Part shown: positions 27,301 through 35,924 of the stretch, one piece after another
Numbering within the stretch: the stretch's first letter is position 1
Layout: each line of letters opens with the position of its first letter
Assembly: GCA_022448525.1 (NCBI GenBank)
Contig: JAKVCX010000005.1
Coordinates: forward strand, 201,540 to 265,539
Direction of reading: 5' to 3'
Length of the DNA: 64,000 nt
DNA from: Tenacibaculum sp.
GTDB lineage: Bacteria; Bacteroidota; Bacteroidia; Flavobacteriales; Flavobacteriaceae
Program-made: the position numbers and the translations under genes
The notes under the pieces: generated by a model
Databases searched by the model: none
What the model was told of the DNA's origin: nothing
The model's input: the letters and a program-made list of their open reading frames with translations, nothing else

Positions 27301-28811
27301 ATTTTGTTGATAACACAAACATTCAATTATTTGATCAATCGTTTCTTATCGATAGAATGGTTCTTGAAGATACAAAGTATGATACGAAAGGTTATTTATC
27401 AGGAAGTATAACGCATCAAGATTTTGAAAAATGGTACATGAAACTTGATATTGATTCGGAAAATTTATTGGTGCTCGATACAAAAGAAGCAGAAGAGGTT
27501 CCTTATTATGGAAAAGGTTTGATAAATGGAAATGCTCAAATTAGAGGTTTAACAAGTAACTTAAGTATTAATGTTAATGCTACTACACAACCGGGAACTA
27601 TTTTTGTAATTCCTTTAAATGATGTTTCAACGGTCAATAATTATAAATTAATTCGATTTAAAACCGAAGAAAATAATAAAAGTTCAGAAGATTTAAGTTT
27701 AGAAAAAGTCAAAGGATTGAACCTGAATTTTAATCTAACCGTTACAAAAGATGCAGTTGCACAAGTTGTTATTGATAAAGTTTCGGGAAGTGATTTGAAA
27801 GGAAGTGGAAATGGAAATTTAAATATTGAAATTGATACACGAGGAAAGTTTATCATGGATGGAGGAATCACCATTGAAAAAGGAACTTACAATTTTAAAT
27901 ATGGAGGAATTATAAGTAAACCTTTTACGGTGCAAAGAGGTGGAACAATTTCTTGGACAGGTGATCCATTAAATGCACAATTAGATTTAACCGCCATTTA
28001 TCAAACAAAAGCGAATCCTGCTCAATTACTAGATAATATTAATTCTACAAGAAAAATTCCGATAGATTTATATACTAAAATTACTGGAGGTCTATTTGAC
28101 TCTAAACAAGAATTTGATATTAAAATTCCAAATGCGAACTCAACTGTAGCGTCTGAGTTAGAATTTATATTGAATGAGAATGACGTTAATACCAAAATGC
28201 AACATTTTACTTTTTTAATGGCATTCGGAACATTTTATGATGAAGAGGCAATTGGTAGTAGCGCATCTCAGGGTCTTACTGGAACTGCGGCCCAAGTAGC
28301 TGCAAGTATTTTATCCAGTGTGATAAATAATGAAGACGGAAAGTTTCAGGTTGGTTTAGGATACGTTCAGGGAGACAGAACCAATGTTGATCAATTACAA
28401 AATGCAATTGATGATCAAGTTGATGTTTCTGTATCAACTCAAATTTCTGATAGAGTTTTAGTAAATGGTAGAGTAGGAGTTCCTGTTGGTGGAAATACGC
28501 AAACAAGTGTTGTTGGAGAAGTTAAGGTTGAGGTTTTATTGAATGAAGAAGGTACGTTAAGAGGTACATTTTTTAATAAACCTAACGATGTTCAGTTCGA
28601 TATCGATAACGAAGGATATACGCAAGGATTGGGATTATCCTATCAAGTTAACTTTAATAATATTTCTGAATTAGGAGAAAAGCTTGGTCTTAAAAAGAAA
28701 AAAAAGAAGAAAGTCGAGAAAAAAGATAGTATTATTGTAAAGAAAAGGAAGCTTATCAGCTTTAAAACCAAACAAGATTCTACAAAAACTAAAGATGAGC
28801 AGAAAAATTAA
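24318..28811 (+). CDS. tamB: Translocation/assembly module protein TamB-like (DUF490), apparent non-ATG start
   Basis: A protein of about 1,500 residues in the TamB/AsmA-like bridge family, thought to move phospholipids or barrel proteins between the two membranes. It has an N-terminal membrane anchor, a very long repetitive beta-rich middle and a C-terminal DUF490 domain (IEKGTYNFKYGGIISKPFTV, then GDPLNAQLDLTAIYQTKANP, then GRVGVPVGGN). The lysine-rich tail (KLGLKKKKKKKVEKKD) is common in flavobacterial versions. No ATG precedes the anchor. TTG 24384 would cut the anchor in half, whereas CTG 24318 gives the family-like LKIIKKAGKIVFRVL followed by a full hydrophobic helix. The 3' end overlaps the next gene by 17 bases. 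Confidence 0.88.
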   Translation: MKIIKKAGKIVFRVLRVILILLLLLILILSTPFVQSKLAEIATNKINDQFDTNIVVKKLDLSFLGNVDLKDIEIRDHHSDTLIFVKSLKTSLRNVKKVIDNEVDLGDITLRGVNFHMKKYKGEKDDNLAVFIETFDDGKDTIKSKNPFILRTKNIYIDNLNFKLYDFDREEPLQYAAYNAGGNVQDFSVVGPNVYANIRGLFLKDNRELYVTNLTTDFTYTKTQMLFKELSISTDNGSELKGELEFDYRRQDLAYFTDKVKLIAKFQKSELSVKDMKKFYSEISGNDKMFFTGNFNGTLNNFSTPNLNLYSKNGLVIQGDMGFVNVFNSERGFVFDGDLDKVSSDYNQLKSLLPNVLGKTLPTSFKRLGQFSLAGLIKLTPDFMDATLSMTSDAGNTYSDLQITNIENIDNAVYSGEIEFIDLDLAKITEDEDLGEISLKADVSGKGFTVDNINSTIIGNVSKLNFRGYTYENLMVNGQFQNKKFDGYLKSNDENFKLEFTGLADFSNEVNKFDFKADIDKLDLRKTNLFDRDSISIIKGDIKLDVVGNTLDNIVGKAAFKNLVYKNENKTFSFKDFQINSSLKDSIKTIEVNSKDIVQGKLEGKFAFKEVLPVFQNALGSVYTNYEPLPVDANQYMKFDFTIYNQIVDVFLPEISIGNNTRIRGRVDSNSNEVKLTFSSPDVNAYDNLIKDIVLRIDNKNKLYNTHLTAKEIRNKYYDLGEINLLNRTVNDTLFFKSTFKGGSKLTENFNLDFFYTIDPNHESVVGMRKSSFNHNSYDWEINPKNDKNNKVTFDITKNHFEFSPFELVSNEQKIEFQGSVLGDKQKDLKANFTDVQLLGVLPEMEDLTLSGLLNGKVSLKETEELIEPIADITVNDVIVNDFSQGTLKMKIEGENSLNKYQVDVSLRDYEFDNVKITGGLDFSKQEAEVDLKVNFREYELNGFSDFGGDVISNIRGRLSGDFTAKGPAINPVFRGGISLADAGLTFPYLNIDFDFVDNTNIQLFDQSFLIDRMVLEDTKYDTKGYLSGSITHQDFEKWYMKLDIDSENLLVLDTKEAEEVPYYGKGLINGNAQIRGLTSNLSINVNATTQPGTIFVIPLNDVSTVNNYKLIRFKTEENNKSSEDLSLEKVKGLNLNFNLTVTKDAVAQVVIDKVSGSDLKGSGNGNLNIEIDTRGKFIMDGGITIEKGTYNFKYGGIISKPFTVQRGGTISWTGDPLNAQLDLTAIYQTKANPAQLLDNINSTRKIPIDLYTKITGGLFDSKQEFDIKIPNANSTVASELEFILNENDVNTKMQHFTFLMAFGTFYDEEAIGSSASQGLTGTAAQVAASILSSVINNEDGKFQVGLGYVQGDRTNVDQLQNAIDDQVDVSVSTQISDRVLVNGRVGVPVGGNTQTSVVGEVKVEVLLNEEGTLRGTFFNKPNDVQFDIDNEGYTQGLGLSYQVNFNNISELGEKLGLKKKKKKKVEKKDSIIVKKRKLISFKTKQDSTKTKDEQKN

Positions 28812-29724
28812 AGACTACTTTTTAATTTCTTTAAAAGGTATTGCCATGGGAGCAGCTGACGTTGTACCTGGGGTATCAGGAGGGACAATAGCATTTATTT
28901 CCGGAATTTATGAAGAGCTTCTTCAGTCGATAAGTAATATTAAATTAGGGTTGTTAAAAACATTGAAAAATGACGGTTTTAAAGCAGCTTGGACTGAATT
29001 GAATGGTAATTTTTTATTGTCTCTTTTTATTGGAATTATCGTTAGTTTTCTATCATTAGCAAAAGTGATTTCTTGGCTGTTGGAAACTCATCCAATTTTA
29101 CTTTGGTCTTTTTTCTTTGGATTAGTTTTGGCGAGTATCATCTACGTCGCAAAACAAATTGAAAAGTGGAATGTAATATCAATACTTTTATTAATTGCAA
29201 CCACAGCGATGGCTTACATAATAACAACATTACCTCCATTAGTTTCAGAAGATTCATCAATGCCTTTTATTTTCTTGGCTGGAGCAATTGCAATTTGCGC
29301 GATGATTTTACCAGGTATTTCAGGTTCTTTTATTTTGGTGCTTTTAGGTGCTTATAAACCTGTTTTGAATGCTTTAACAAATAAAGATATTCCAGTTATT
29401 GTGGTTTTTATGTTAGGTGCAATTACAGGGTTATTATCATTTTCAAGAGTTTTAAAATGGTTATTCGCGAATTATAAAAACTTTACCTTAGCAGCCTTAA
29501 CTGGATTCATTATTGGTTCATTAAATAAAATTTGGCCTTGGAAAAGAGTTTTAACTTTTAGAACAAATTCACACGGAGAGAAAGTTCCATTTAATGAAGA
29601 GTCAATTTTGCCAACATCTTACGATGGAGATCCACAAATGCTATATGCAGTTCTTTTAGCTTTGGTTGGATTTGGAGTAATTTTATTGTTAGAAAAATTA
29701 GCTGTATCTTCTAAAGCTAGTTAA
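28795..29724 (+). CDS. DUF368 family membrane protein (PopT-like polyprenyl-phosphate transporter), copy 1
   Basis: A 309-residue protein with about eight to nine membrane segments. The DUF368 signature occurs twice, as expected for an inverted-repeat transporter: KGIAMGAADVVPGVSGGTIA near the N-terminus and MILPGISGSFILVLLGAY in the middle. DUF368 proteins have been reported as flippases that return undecaprenyl phosphate across the membrane for envelope synthesis. The ATG overlaps the tamB stop, so translation is probably coupled. A paralogue follows 22 bases later. Confidence 0.92.
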   Translation: MSRKIKDYFLISLKGIAMGAADVVPGVSGGTIAFISGIYEELLQSISNIKLGLLKTLKNDGFKAAWTELNGNFLLSLFIGIIVSFLSLAKVISWLLETHPILLWSFFFGLVLASIIYVAKQIEKWNVISILLLIATTAMAYIITTLPPLVSEDSSMPFIFLAGAIAICAMILPGISGSFILVLLGAYKPVLNALTNKDIPVIVVFMLGAITGLLSFSRVLKWLFANYKNFTLAALTGFIIGSLNKIWPWKRVLTFRTNSHGEKVPFNEESILPTSYDGDPQMLYAVLLALVGFGVILLLEKLAVSSKAS

Positions 29725-29746
29725 CAAACCAATACTGTTTAATAGA

Positions 29747-30757
29747 ATGTATAAAGAAAGAACATTCGGCCAAAAAGTGAATCTTTTTTTAAAAGGATTG
29801 GCGATGGGTGGAGCTAATAAAGTTCCAGGTGTTTCTGGTGGAATGGTAGCATTCGTAATGGGATTTTACGAAGAACTTATTTATACCTTTAGAAGAATTA
29901 ACTTAAACGCTTTTAAATTACTTTTTAATGGAAGATTTAAAAGTTTTGCTTATTACACAAATTTCCAATTTTTAGTTTGGGTAATGTTAGGAAGTACATT
30001 TAGTTACTTCAGTGTTTCTCTCGTTCTCGATTATTTTCTAAAGAATTATGAACTCTATGTTTGGTCATGGTTTTTTGGAATGATCATCGGATCTATTTAT
30101 TATATATCTAAAGATTTTGGTGATTGGAGAGTAAAGAATGTTTTATGGTTACTTATTGGTGCAGCTATCGGAATTACAATAAGTTTTATGTCTCCAGCAA
30201 AGGAAAATGATAACCTTTGGTTTGTTTTCTTATGTGGAATAATCGGAGTTTCAGGTATGACACTTCCAGGTTTATCTGGTTCTTTTATTTTAATTTTATT
30301 GGGTAATTATGTGCTTCTTTTAGTAGATAGTGTCAATGTTTTAGGTGGGGTAGTTACATCGATGTTTACTGGAGATTTTTCTGCTTTTAGTGATCCTGTT
30401 AAAGTTCGTTATCTTAAAATTATAGCGGTTTTTACGCTTGGTTCAGCATTTGGATTGGTTTCTATTTCTCACATGCTAGGATATGTGTTTAAAAAATGGA
30501 AACAACAAGTAACAGCAATTATTATTGGTTTTATAACGGGCTCTTTAGGGATTGTTTGGCCATGGAAAGAAACTATTTACAAAAATGTTAATGGAAACTT
30601 TTTGTTAGACTCTAAAGGAAATAAGATTATAGAAAATTATGAACGATACTTACCAAACATCCTAGAACAAGAAACATTAATTTCGGTTGGTTTTATAGTG
30701 TTTGGAGTGTTGTTAATTTTAGGTATAGATTATTATGGTAATAGAAGAAAAAAGTAA
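29747..30757 (+). CDS. DUF368 family membrane protein (PopT-like), copy 2
   Basis: A 336-residue paralogue of the preceding gene with the same paired motifs (KGLAMGGANKVPGVSGGMVA and MTLPGLSGSFILILLGNY). The first-motif alanine-aspartate of copy 1 is changed to asparagine-lysine here, in a region expected to line the transport site, so the two copies may differ in substrate or energy coupling. It is slightly longer, with an insert around residues 195-215 (VNVLGGVVTSMFTGDFSAF). The last bases overlap aroE by 23 bases. Confidence 0.92.
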   Translation: MYKERTFGQKVNLFLKGLAMGGANKVPGVSGGMVAFVMGFYEELIYTFRRINLNAFKLLFNGRFKSFAYYTNFQFLVWVMLGSTFSYFSVSLVLDYFLKNYELYVWSWFFGMIIGSIYYISKDFGDWRVKNVLWLLIGAAIGITISFMSPAKENDNLWFVFLCGIIGVSGMTLPGLSGSFILILLGNYVLLLVDSVNVLGGVVTSMFTGDFSAFSDPVKVRYLKIIAVFTLGSAFGLVSISHMLGYVFKKWKQQVTAIIIGFITGSLGIVWPWKETIYKNVNGNFLLDSKGNKIIENYERYLPNILEQETLISVGFIVFGVLLILGIDYYGNRRKK

Positions 30758-31493
30758 TCTTTTTGGTTTATTGGGTAGGAATATTTCATATTCATTTTCA
30801 CGTGGTTATTTTGGGGAAAAGTTTAAAGAGTTAGATTTGAAGGATTACTCTTATGTGAATTTTGACCTTCAAGATATTAATGAATTAAGCAAGGTGATTA
30901 TAGAGAAAAAGAATTCATTAAGAGGGTTTAACGTAACTATTCCGTATAAAGAAGAGGTAATTCCGTTTCTAGATAAAATTGACAAGAAAGCAGCTGCTAT
31001 TGGAGCAGTGAATACGGTTAAAGTATCTAAGAGTGGAAAACTAAAAGGATATAATACAGATTACTTTGGGTTTAAAAATTCCTTAAGCCCTTTTTTAGGA
31101 AAGGAACATAAAAAAGCGCTAATTTTAGGAACTGGAGGGGCTTCAAAAGCAGTAGCCTTTGCACTAAAGTCTTTAGATATTACACCAACTTTTGTCTCAA
31201 GAAAAACTTCAGATAATGTTATTACTTATCAGGATTTAAATGAGGAAGTAATTAAAGAAAATTTGGTAATTGTAAATTGTACACCGCTAGGTACGCATCC
31301 TAACGTAGGTCAAGCTCCAGACATTCCGTATGATTTCATTGGTGAATCACATATTCTTTATGATTTGATTTATAATCCATCTAAAACACTTTTCTTACAA
31401 AAAGGAGAGTCAAAAGGAGCTCAAATTAAAAACGGATTAGAAATGTTGGAACTACAGGCTGAAAAAGCTTGGGAGATTTGGCAAAAAAAATAG
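30735..31493 (+). CDS. aroE: Shikimate dehydrogenase
   Basis: A 252-residue AroE that reduces 3-dehydroshikimate to shikimate with NADPH in aromatic amino acid synthesis. The substrate-binding motif SYSFS (residues 18-22), the catalytic lysine in NVTIPYKEEV (Lys72), AVNTV and the NTDYFGF aspartate are all present. The nucleotide-binding loop is LGTGGASKAVAF. The chosen ATG overlaps the DUF368 gene; the few residues before NLFGLLGRN vary among relatives, so the exact start is uncertain. It is the last gene of the tamB run. Confidence 0.95.
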   Translation: MVIEEKSNLFGLLGRNISYSFSRGYFGEKFKELDLKDYSYVNFDLQDINELSKVIIEKKNSLRGFNVTIPYKEEVIPFLDKIDKKAAAIGAVNTVKVSKSGKLKGYNTDYFGFKNSLSPFLGKEHKKALILGTGGASKAVAFALKSLDITPTFVSRKTSDNVITYQDLNEEVIKENLVIVNCTPLGTHPNVGQAPDIPYDFIGESHILYDLIYNPSKTLFLQKGESKGAQIKNGLEMLELQAEKAWEIWQKK

Positions 31494-31542
31494 TCTATTT
31501 TTATCAAATTCATAACTCTTTCAAAGTTCGATAAATAATATT

Positions 31543-31570
31543 TTGAGCTAATAAATATTCCTTATCTTTA
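31543..31570 (+). promoter_or_regulatory. Promoter of the DUF349 gene
   Basis: TTG (31543-31545), 17-base spacer, TATCTTTA (31563-31570): one mismatch to TAnnTTTG. It lies 34 bases ahead of the start codon. Confidence 0.55.
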
Positions 31571-31604
31571 TGGTAATTAAAATTGGAACTTAAACATTAT
31601 CTCG

Positions 31605-33458
31605 ATGTTAGAAAATAACGATAACCGCTTAGAAGAAAATACTAACGAAGCATCACAAGACCAAATTACACAAGAAACGCAACAAACAGAGGCTGCTGTA
31701 AACGAAGTAGAAAATGTGGTAGCTGAAAATTCTGAAAAAGAAGAGAATCACGAAATACCAATGAAAGACTACAGCGGTATGGAGTTAGATTCGTTGGTTT
31801 CTGAATTACAAGAGCTTTTAAAGAACAATCCAGTCCACCTTATAAAGAAAAATGCAGATGAAATTAAAAATGCATTTAATTTAAAGTTTGGAAAATTGTT
31901 ATCTGAAAAGAAAGAAGAATTCTTGGCAGAAGGTGGTAATTCAATCGATTTTCAATTTTCTAGTCCAATTAAATCAGAGTACAACAAGTTACTTAAGGAA
32001 TATAAAGAAAAGAGAGATCGTTATTATAAACAATTAGATGATCAACTAAAAGGGAACTTAGATAGAAGAAATACATTAATAGAGGAGCTTAAAAATTTGA
32101 TAGCGAATGCTGAGCCTAAAACGATGTATAACGATTTTCAAAAAATCCAAGAGCAATGGAAAGCAATTGGTCCAGTTCCTAGAACGAAATACAATGATAC
32201 TTGGAAAACATACCACCATCATGTAGAGCGTTTTTATGATTTATTACATTTAAATCAAGATTTTAGAGAGCTTGATTTCAAACATAATTTGGAAGAGAAA
32301 CTAAAGTTAATTCAAAGAGCTGAAGCTTTAGCTGAATTGGAAGATGTGAATGTTGCTTTCAAAGAATTACAAGAGTTACACCGTTTGTGGAAAGAAGAGG
32401 TGGGACCTGTGAGTCGTGAATTTAGGGAAGATGTTTGGAATAAGTTCAGTAACGCAACAAAGAAATTACATGATAGAAGACATGATTTCTATCGTGATTT
32501 AAAATCAAAACACCAGGAAATTATAAATGAGAAATTAGCAATAGTTGAGCAAATTGCTGGCTTCGATTTCTCAAATAATAAAACTCATAAAGATTGGCAA
32601 AAAAGTATCAAGGAAATTGAGGCATTACGCCAAAAGTACTTTGCTGCCGGTAAGTTACCTTATAACAAGAGTGAAACAGTATGGCAAAAGTTAAAAGAGG
32701 CTACGAAACGATTTAATTCTGCTAAAAATACATTCTATAAACAAGAAAAATCTTCTCAAACGGATAATCTTAAGAAGAAGATGGAGTTAGTGGAACTTGC
32801 AGAAAGTTTAAAAGATAGTGACGATTGGGAAACTACAACCAATACAATGAAACGTATCCAATCTGATTGGAAGAAAATTGGTCATGTTCCTAGAAAATTT
32901 TCTGATGAAATTTGGAATCGTTTTAAAACTGCATGTAACCATTATTTCGATCGCTTAAATTCTCATAGAGATGGAGTGTCTCAAGAACAAGAAGCTGTTG
33001 TTGGTGCTAAAAAGAAGTTTATTGAAGATTTCAAGAATAATGATAAACTTACTGTAGAAGATGTAAAAGCGGCAATTCTTGAATGGAGGGAACTTGGTTC
33101 TTTACCAAGGAACGCTCGTCATTTAGATGGTAAATTCAATAAAGAAGTAGATGCTAAGTTATCTTCACTAAATCTGGATAGAGAGGAAATTGAAATGATG
33201 AAGTTTAGAAATGTTGTTGATAATTTATTCGCTCAAGAAGATTATAGAAAGCTAGATAGCGAACAATTCTTTATCAGAAAGAAAATTACAGAGACAGTAA
33301 GAGAAATGCAACAATTAGAAAATAATTTAAGTTTTATTTCGAATGCAACTGAAGATAATCCGTTAGTTCAGAATGTGAGAAAGGGAATTCAAGAGTTTAA
33401 AGAACAACTTGATATCTGGCAGTTAAAACTGGATTATTTAAAGAAATTAGATTACTAA
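31605..33458 (+). CDS. DUF349 repeat protein
   Basis: A 617-residue highly charged, helical cytoplasmic protein. After an acidic, Gln/Glu-rich N-terminus (about 1-50) it carries a row of about five DUF349 repeats. They are recognised by the W-x5-GxxPR-type motif: QWKAIGPVPRTKYNDTWKTY, LWKEEVGPVSREFREDVWNK, a degenerate third copy near KYFAAGKLPYNKSETVWQKL, DWKKIGHVPRKFSDEIWNRF and WRELGSLPRNARHLDGKF. Each repeat is a three-helix unit of about 75 residues. Some DUF349 proteins have been linked to ribosome or RNA-related functions, but the role here is not known. It stands alone between a promoter and a terminator. Confidence 0.9.
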   Translation: MLENNDNRLEENTNEASQDQITQETQQTEAAVNEVENVVAENSEKEENHEIPMKDYSGMELDSLVSELQELLKNNPVHLIKKNADEIKNAFNLKFGKLLSEKKEEFLAEGGNSIDFQFSSPIKSEYNKLLKEYKEKRDRYYKQLDDQLKGNLDRRNTLIEELKNLIANAEPKTMYNDFQKIQEQWKAIGPVPRTKYNDTWKTYHHHVERFYDLLHLNQDFRELDFKHNLEEKLKLIQRAEALAELEDVNVAFKELQELHRLWKEEVGPVSREFREDVWNKFSNATKKLHDRRHDFYRDLKSKHQEIINEKLAIVEQIAGFDFSNNKTHKDWQKSIKEIEALRQKYFAAGKLPYNKSETVWQKLKEATKRFNSAKNTFYKQEKSSQTDNLKKKMELVELAESLKDSDDWETTTNTMKRIQSDWKKIGHVPRKFSDEIWNRFKTACNHYFDRLNSHRDGVSQEQEAVVGAKKKFIEDFKNNDKLTVEDVKAAILEWRELGSLPRNARHLDGKFNKEVDAKLSSLNLDREEIEMMKFRNVVDNLFAQEDYRKLDSEQFFIRKKITETVREMQQLENNLSFISNATEDNPLVQNVRKGIQEFKEQLDIWQLKLDYLKKLDY

Positions 33459-33480
33459 CAAAGAATAAATATTAAAACAA

Positions 33481-33512
33481 AAAAAAGCTTGCCAATCGGC
33501 AAGCTTTTTTTT
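33481..33512. terminator. Bidirectional terminator between DUF349 and lytic transglycosylase genes
   Basis: Perfect 13-bp stem AAAAAAGCTTGCC / GGCAAGCTTTTTT with an AATC loop and T-runs on both strands. It serves both convergent genes. Confidence 0.92.
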
Positions 33513-33523
33513 GTTGTTAATTA

Positions 33524-34465
33524 CTACTTAACAGGTATTTTTATTTTGTATTTCTTTCCGCTTTTATTATTCAGCTTTGTTTCTCTCAACCAAGGGTTCA
33601 CTATTTTCAGTTCTTTATAAGTGATATTATATTGTTTTGCAAAATCTGCGATGTTCTCAATTGGAGTATCAACTATAATTTCTTTTACTTCAGGATATGT
33701 GTATAAATCCCCTTTTTCATATAAGAACCCATATTTCTTTGGGTTAGACATAATTTCTTTTAAAGCCAAAATTCTAAATACATACCTTCCAGTTTCAACA
33801 TTCAGTAATAAGTCGTAGTAATTTTCAACTTTCTGTTCTTTCAAGCGTTTCGAAATTCTAGCGTTTCCTGCATTATAACCTGCAGCAGCTAATGTCCAAC
33901 TTCCAAATTTTTCTTTTGAATCATTTAGATATTTTGCAGCTGCTTGTGTCGATAATTCTAAATTATAGCGTTCATCAACATTTTTATTTACTTCTAAACC
34001 ATAATCACGACCAGTACCTGGAAGAAAATGCCAGTATCCTGCAGCTCCTTTATGAGAAGGCACTTGAATCAAAGCACTTTCGGCAACACATAAATATTTA
34101 AAATCATCAGGTAGATTATATTTTTTTAGCAAAGGTTCTATTAAAGGGAAGAATTTGTTAGCTCTTTTAATTAATAATAAGGCATTTGATTGCCAATATG
34201 TATTCACTAATAATTCTCGATCTAGTCTTTCAAAAATATCAGATTTCTCCAATGGAACTCTTTCTCCGGCAAATTCTAAAGTTTCTGGAACTTTAACTGC
34301 TTTTACTTCATAAGTGTCACTAACGCTTTTGGATACTATTAGAGAATCTTTTTTTATGTAAACTTCAGTGTTTTTGTCAGGTTTAACTTCGGTTAAATTA
34401 AGTAAGAAAAATCCTACAATGGCTACGACTGCTAATAGTGATATACGTATAAAGTTGACTTTCAT
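33524..34465 (-). CDS. Lytic transglycosylase (MltD/Slt type)
   Basis: A membrane-anchored murein lytic transglycosylase. I chose the ATG at 34465 (MKVNFIRISLLAVVAIVGFF), which gives an N-terminal anchor and a 19-base gap to the upstream gene; the longer reading from 34507 would overlap it. The SLT domain has the catalytic glutamate in CVAESALIQVPS, then KGAAGYWHFLPGTGRDYGL and AAAGYNAGNARI. A C-terminal LysM-like segment (IADFAKQYNITYKELKIVNP) would bind peptidoglycan. It is the last gene of a run from mtaB. Confidence 0.92.
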   Translation of the reverse strand: MKVNFIRISLLAVVAIVGFFLLNLTEVKPDKNTEVYIKKDSLIVSKSVSDTYEVKAVKVPETLEFAGERVPLEKSDIFERLDRELLVNTYWQSNALLLIKRANKFFPLIEPLLKKYNLPDDFKYLCVAESALIQVPSHKGAAGYWHFLPGTGRDYGLEVNKNVDERYNLELSTQAAAKYLNDSKEKFGSWTLAAAGYNAGNARISKRLKEQKVENYYDLLLNVETGRYVFRILALKEIMSNPKKYGFLYEKGDLYTYPEVKEIIVDTPIENIADFAKQYNITYKELKIVNPWLRETKLNNKSGKKYKIKIPVK

Positions 34466-34484
34466 GTGCTGTATTTTTGTGGTA

Positions 34485-35147
34485 TTAATAGGTACACTCT
34501 TCTTCAAGAATTTTTGAGATAACTCTTGCTTTATTCAAAATCATAATGTGGGTACCATTACTAACCTCAATATAGTTTTTTATATGCTTAGAAGGAAATA
34601 TTTCGTCTTTATTTCCATGAATATGCACGATTCCTTCTAATTCGGTGTCCTGTTTCCAGTTTAAAACATTGTGTATTGCCCAATCTAAATAAGTAGCGTT
34701 ACGAATTGATAAGTACATTTTATACAATTCTGCTCGTTTCTTTAAATAATCGCCTAGAAACAAATGTTCGTAGCTCTCAAAATTCTCTACAATTTTAGTC
34801 GGAAATAATTTATAAGCTTTCGTTTTTTGCGCAAATTTTAATCGAGTTGGTAACTCTTTATTGCTTTTTATACTTGAGATGATAATAGTTTTTTGGCAAG
34901 AAATAATTTTACTCATTTCTTGAACCATAACTCCCCCAAATGAAACACCAACTAAGACAGGATTTTTATGTTCAATTAATTCACACATTCGACTTGCGTA
35001 ACTTTCGATTCTTTCATCGATAGAAAGAGGTATAATCCAATCTAAATAATGTGCTTCAAATAAAGACTCGTCAAAAGTTAAATACTCAAATATTTTGGTA
35101 TTTGCCGCCAGTCCAGGAACAAAGTATAGATGAGTTTTTGGAGTCAT
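34485..35147 (-). CDS. Alpha/beta hydrolase, unknown substrate
   Basis: A 220-residue cytoplasmic alpha/beta hydrolase without a signal peptide. The nucleophile elbow is GVSFGG (Ser69), the acid is in HGNKDEIFP and the histidine is in NGTHIMILNK near the C-terminus. The N-terminal strand HLYFVPGLAAN supplies the oxyanion loop. Esterase or thioesterase activity is likely, but the substrate cannot be inferred. It begins 3 bases after the DUF6438 stop, pointing to cotranscription. Confidence 0.88.
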   Translation of the reverse strand: MTPKTHLYFVPGLAANTKIFEYLTFDESLFEAHYLDWIIPLSIDERIESYASRMCELIEHKNPVLVGVSFGGVMVQEMSKIISCQKTIIISSIKSNKELPTRLKFAQKTKAYKLFPTKIVENFESYEHLFLGDYLKKRAELYKMYLSIRNATYLDWAIHNVLNWKQDTELEGIVHIHGNKDEIFPSKHIKNYIEVSNGTHIMILNKARVISKILEEECTY

Positions 35148-35150
35148 GAA

Positions 35151-35885
35151 TTATTCAAAATATTTTTTCTCTAATAAAATTCCTTCGATATATTCGTTTA
35201 GTTCCATTAATTCTTCTGGAACATCATCATTCCATAAGCGAACTTGAACTTGTTTTTCATCGTGAACTAAATATGTACTTGGTAAATCCATAATTCGAGG
35301 ATTGTCATATACATCCTTATATGAAGAGAAGCTCTTTTTATTCAATAGAGAATTAATAGTTGAAAGTTCTTTCTCTGAAAGTTTAAATTCTTTACTTCCT
35401 TTTTCTAAAACAAATTCTTTTCCTTCGTATGAAACATTACCTTCTTTGTCAATGTAAACACTGTACGTTGGGCAATCACCCATACAAGGAGTTTTTCTAA
35501 TTGATACTAAAGTATTTTTTTCTCGGATTATTAATTTTTCTGCATTTGCATTTGTGTGAACATCGATACTTCTAAATTCTCTTGAATTATTCAAACGCTC
35601 AGTCCATTCTTGAAGTTTTCCATCTGGAATTTCAATGACCGCAATTTTAGAAGCACCATTATCTAATAACATGTCTTTCCATTTCAAACCACTATTTGTT
35701 ACTAAAGCTTTTACGTCGTTTAGGCTTTTTGGGTTATTTAAAACTACAAGAAGTTGATTTTTTGGTTCTTCTTTTACGTTGTTTTCTGTTGGAGTTTCGG
35801 TATTAGTTTCAACATTTGTTGATTTTTCCTTTGGAGCTCCACAACTTAAAGCCAATAACAAAATAGATAAGTAAACGAATTTCAT
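35151..35885 (-). CDS. DUF6438 domain lipoprotein
   Basis: A 244-residue lipoprotein (lipobox ending LALSC, Cys15) with a Thr/Glu/Asn-rich linker. The C-terminal half fits DUF6438: RKTPCMGDCPTYSVYIDKEG with the conserved C-x3-C pair, then VSYEGKEFVLEKGSKEFKLS. The two cysteines probably form a disulfide in the periplasm. Function unknown. It sits between mtaB and the hydrolase on the same strand. Confidence 0.87.
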   Translation of the reverse strand: MKFVYLSILLLALSCGAPKEKSTNVETNTETPTENNVKEEPKNQLLVVLNNPKSLNDVKALVTNSGLKWKDMLLDNGASKIAVIEIPDGKLQEWTERLNNSREFRSIDVHTNANAEKLIIREKNTLVSIRKTPCMGDCPTYSVYIDKEGNVSYEGKEFVLEKGSKEFKLSEKELSTINSLLNKKSFSSYKDVYDNPRIMDLPSTYLVHDEKQVQVRLWNDDVPEELMELNEYIEGILLEKKYFE

Positions 35886-35924
35886 ACTTAATTTTTTAAA
35901 GGGATGATTAATAATAAGGTTAAG

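Noticed and set aside
28276..28506. 76-residue minus frame inside the tamB 3' part
   Set aside because: Shadow of the DUF490 domain; histidine/leucine-rich low-quality composition.
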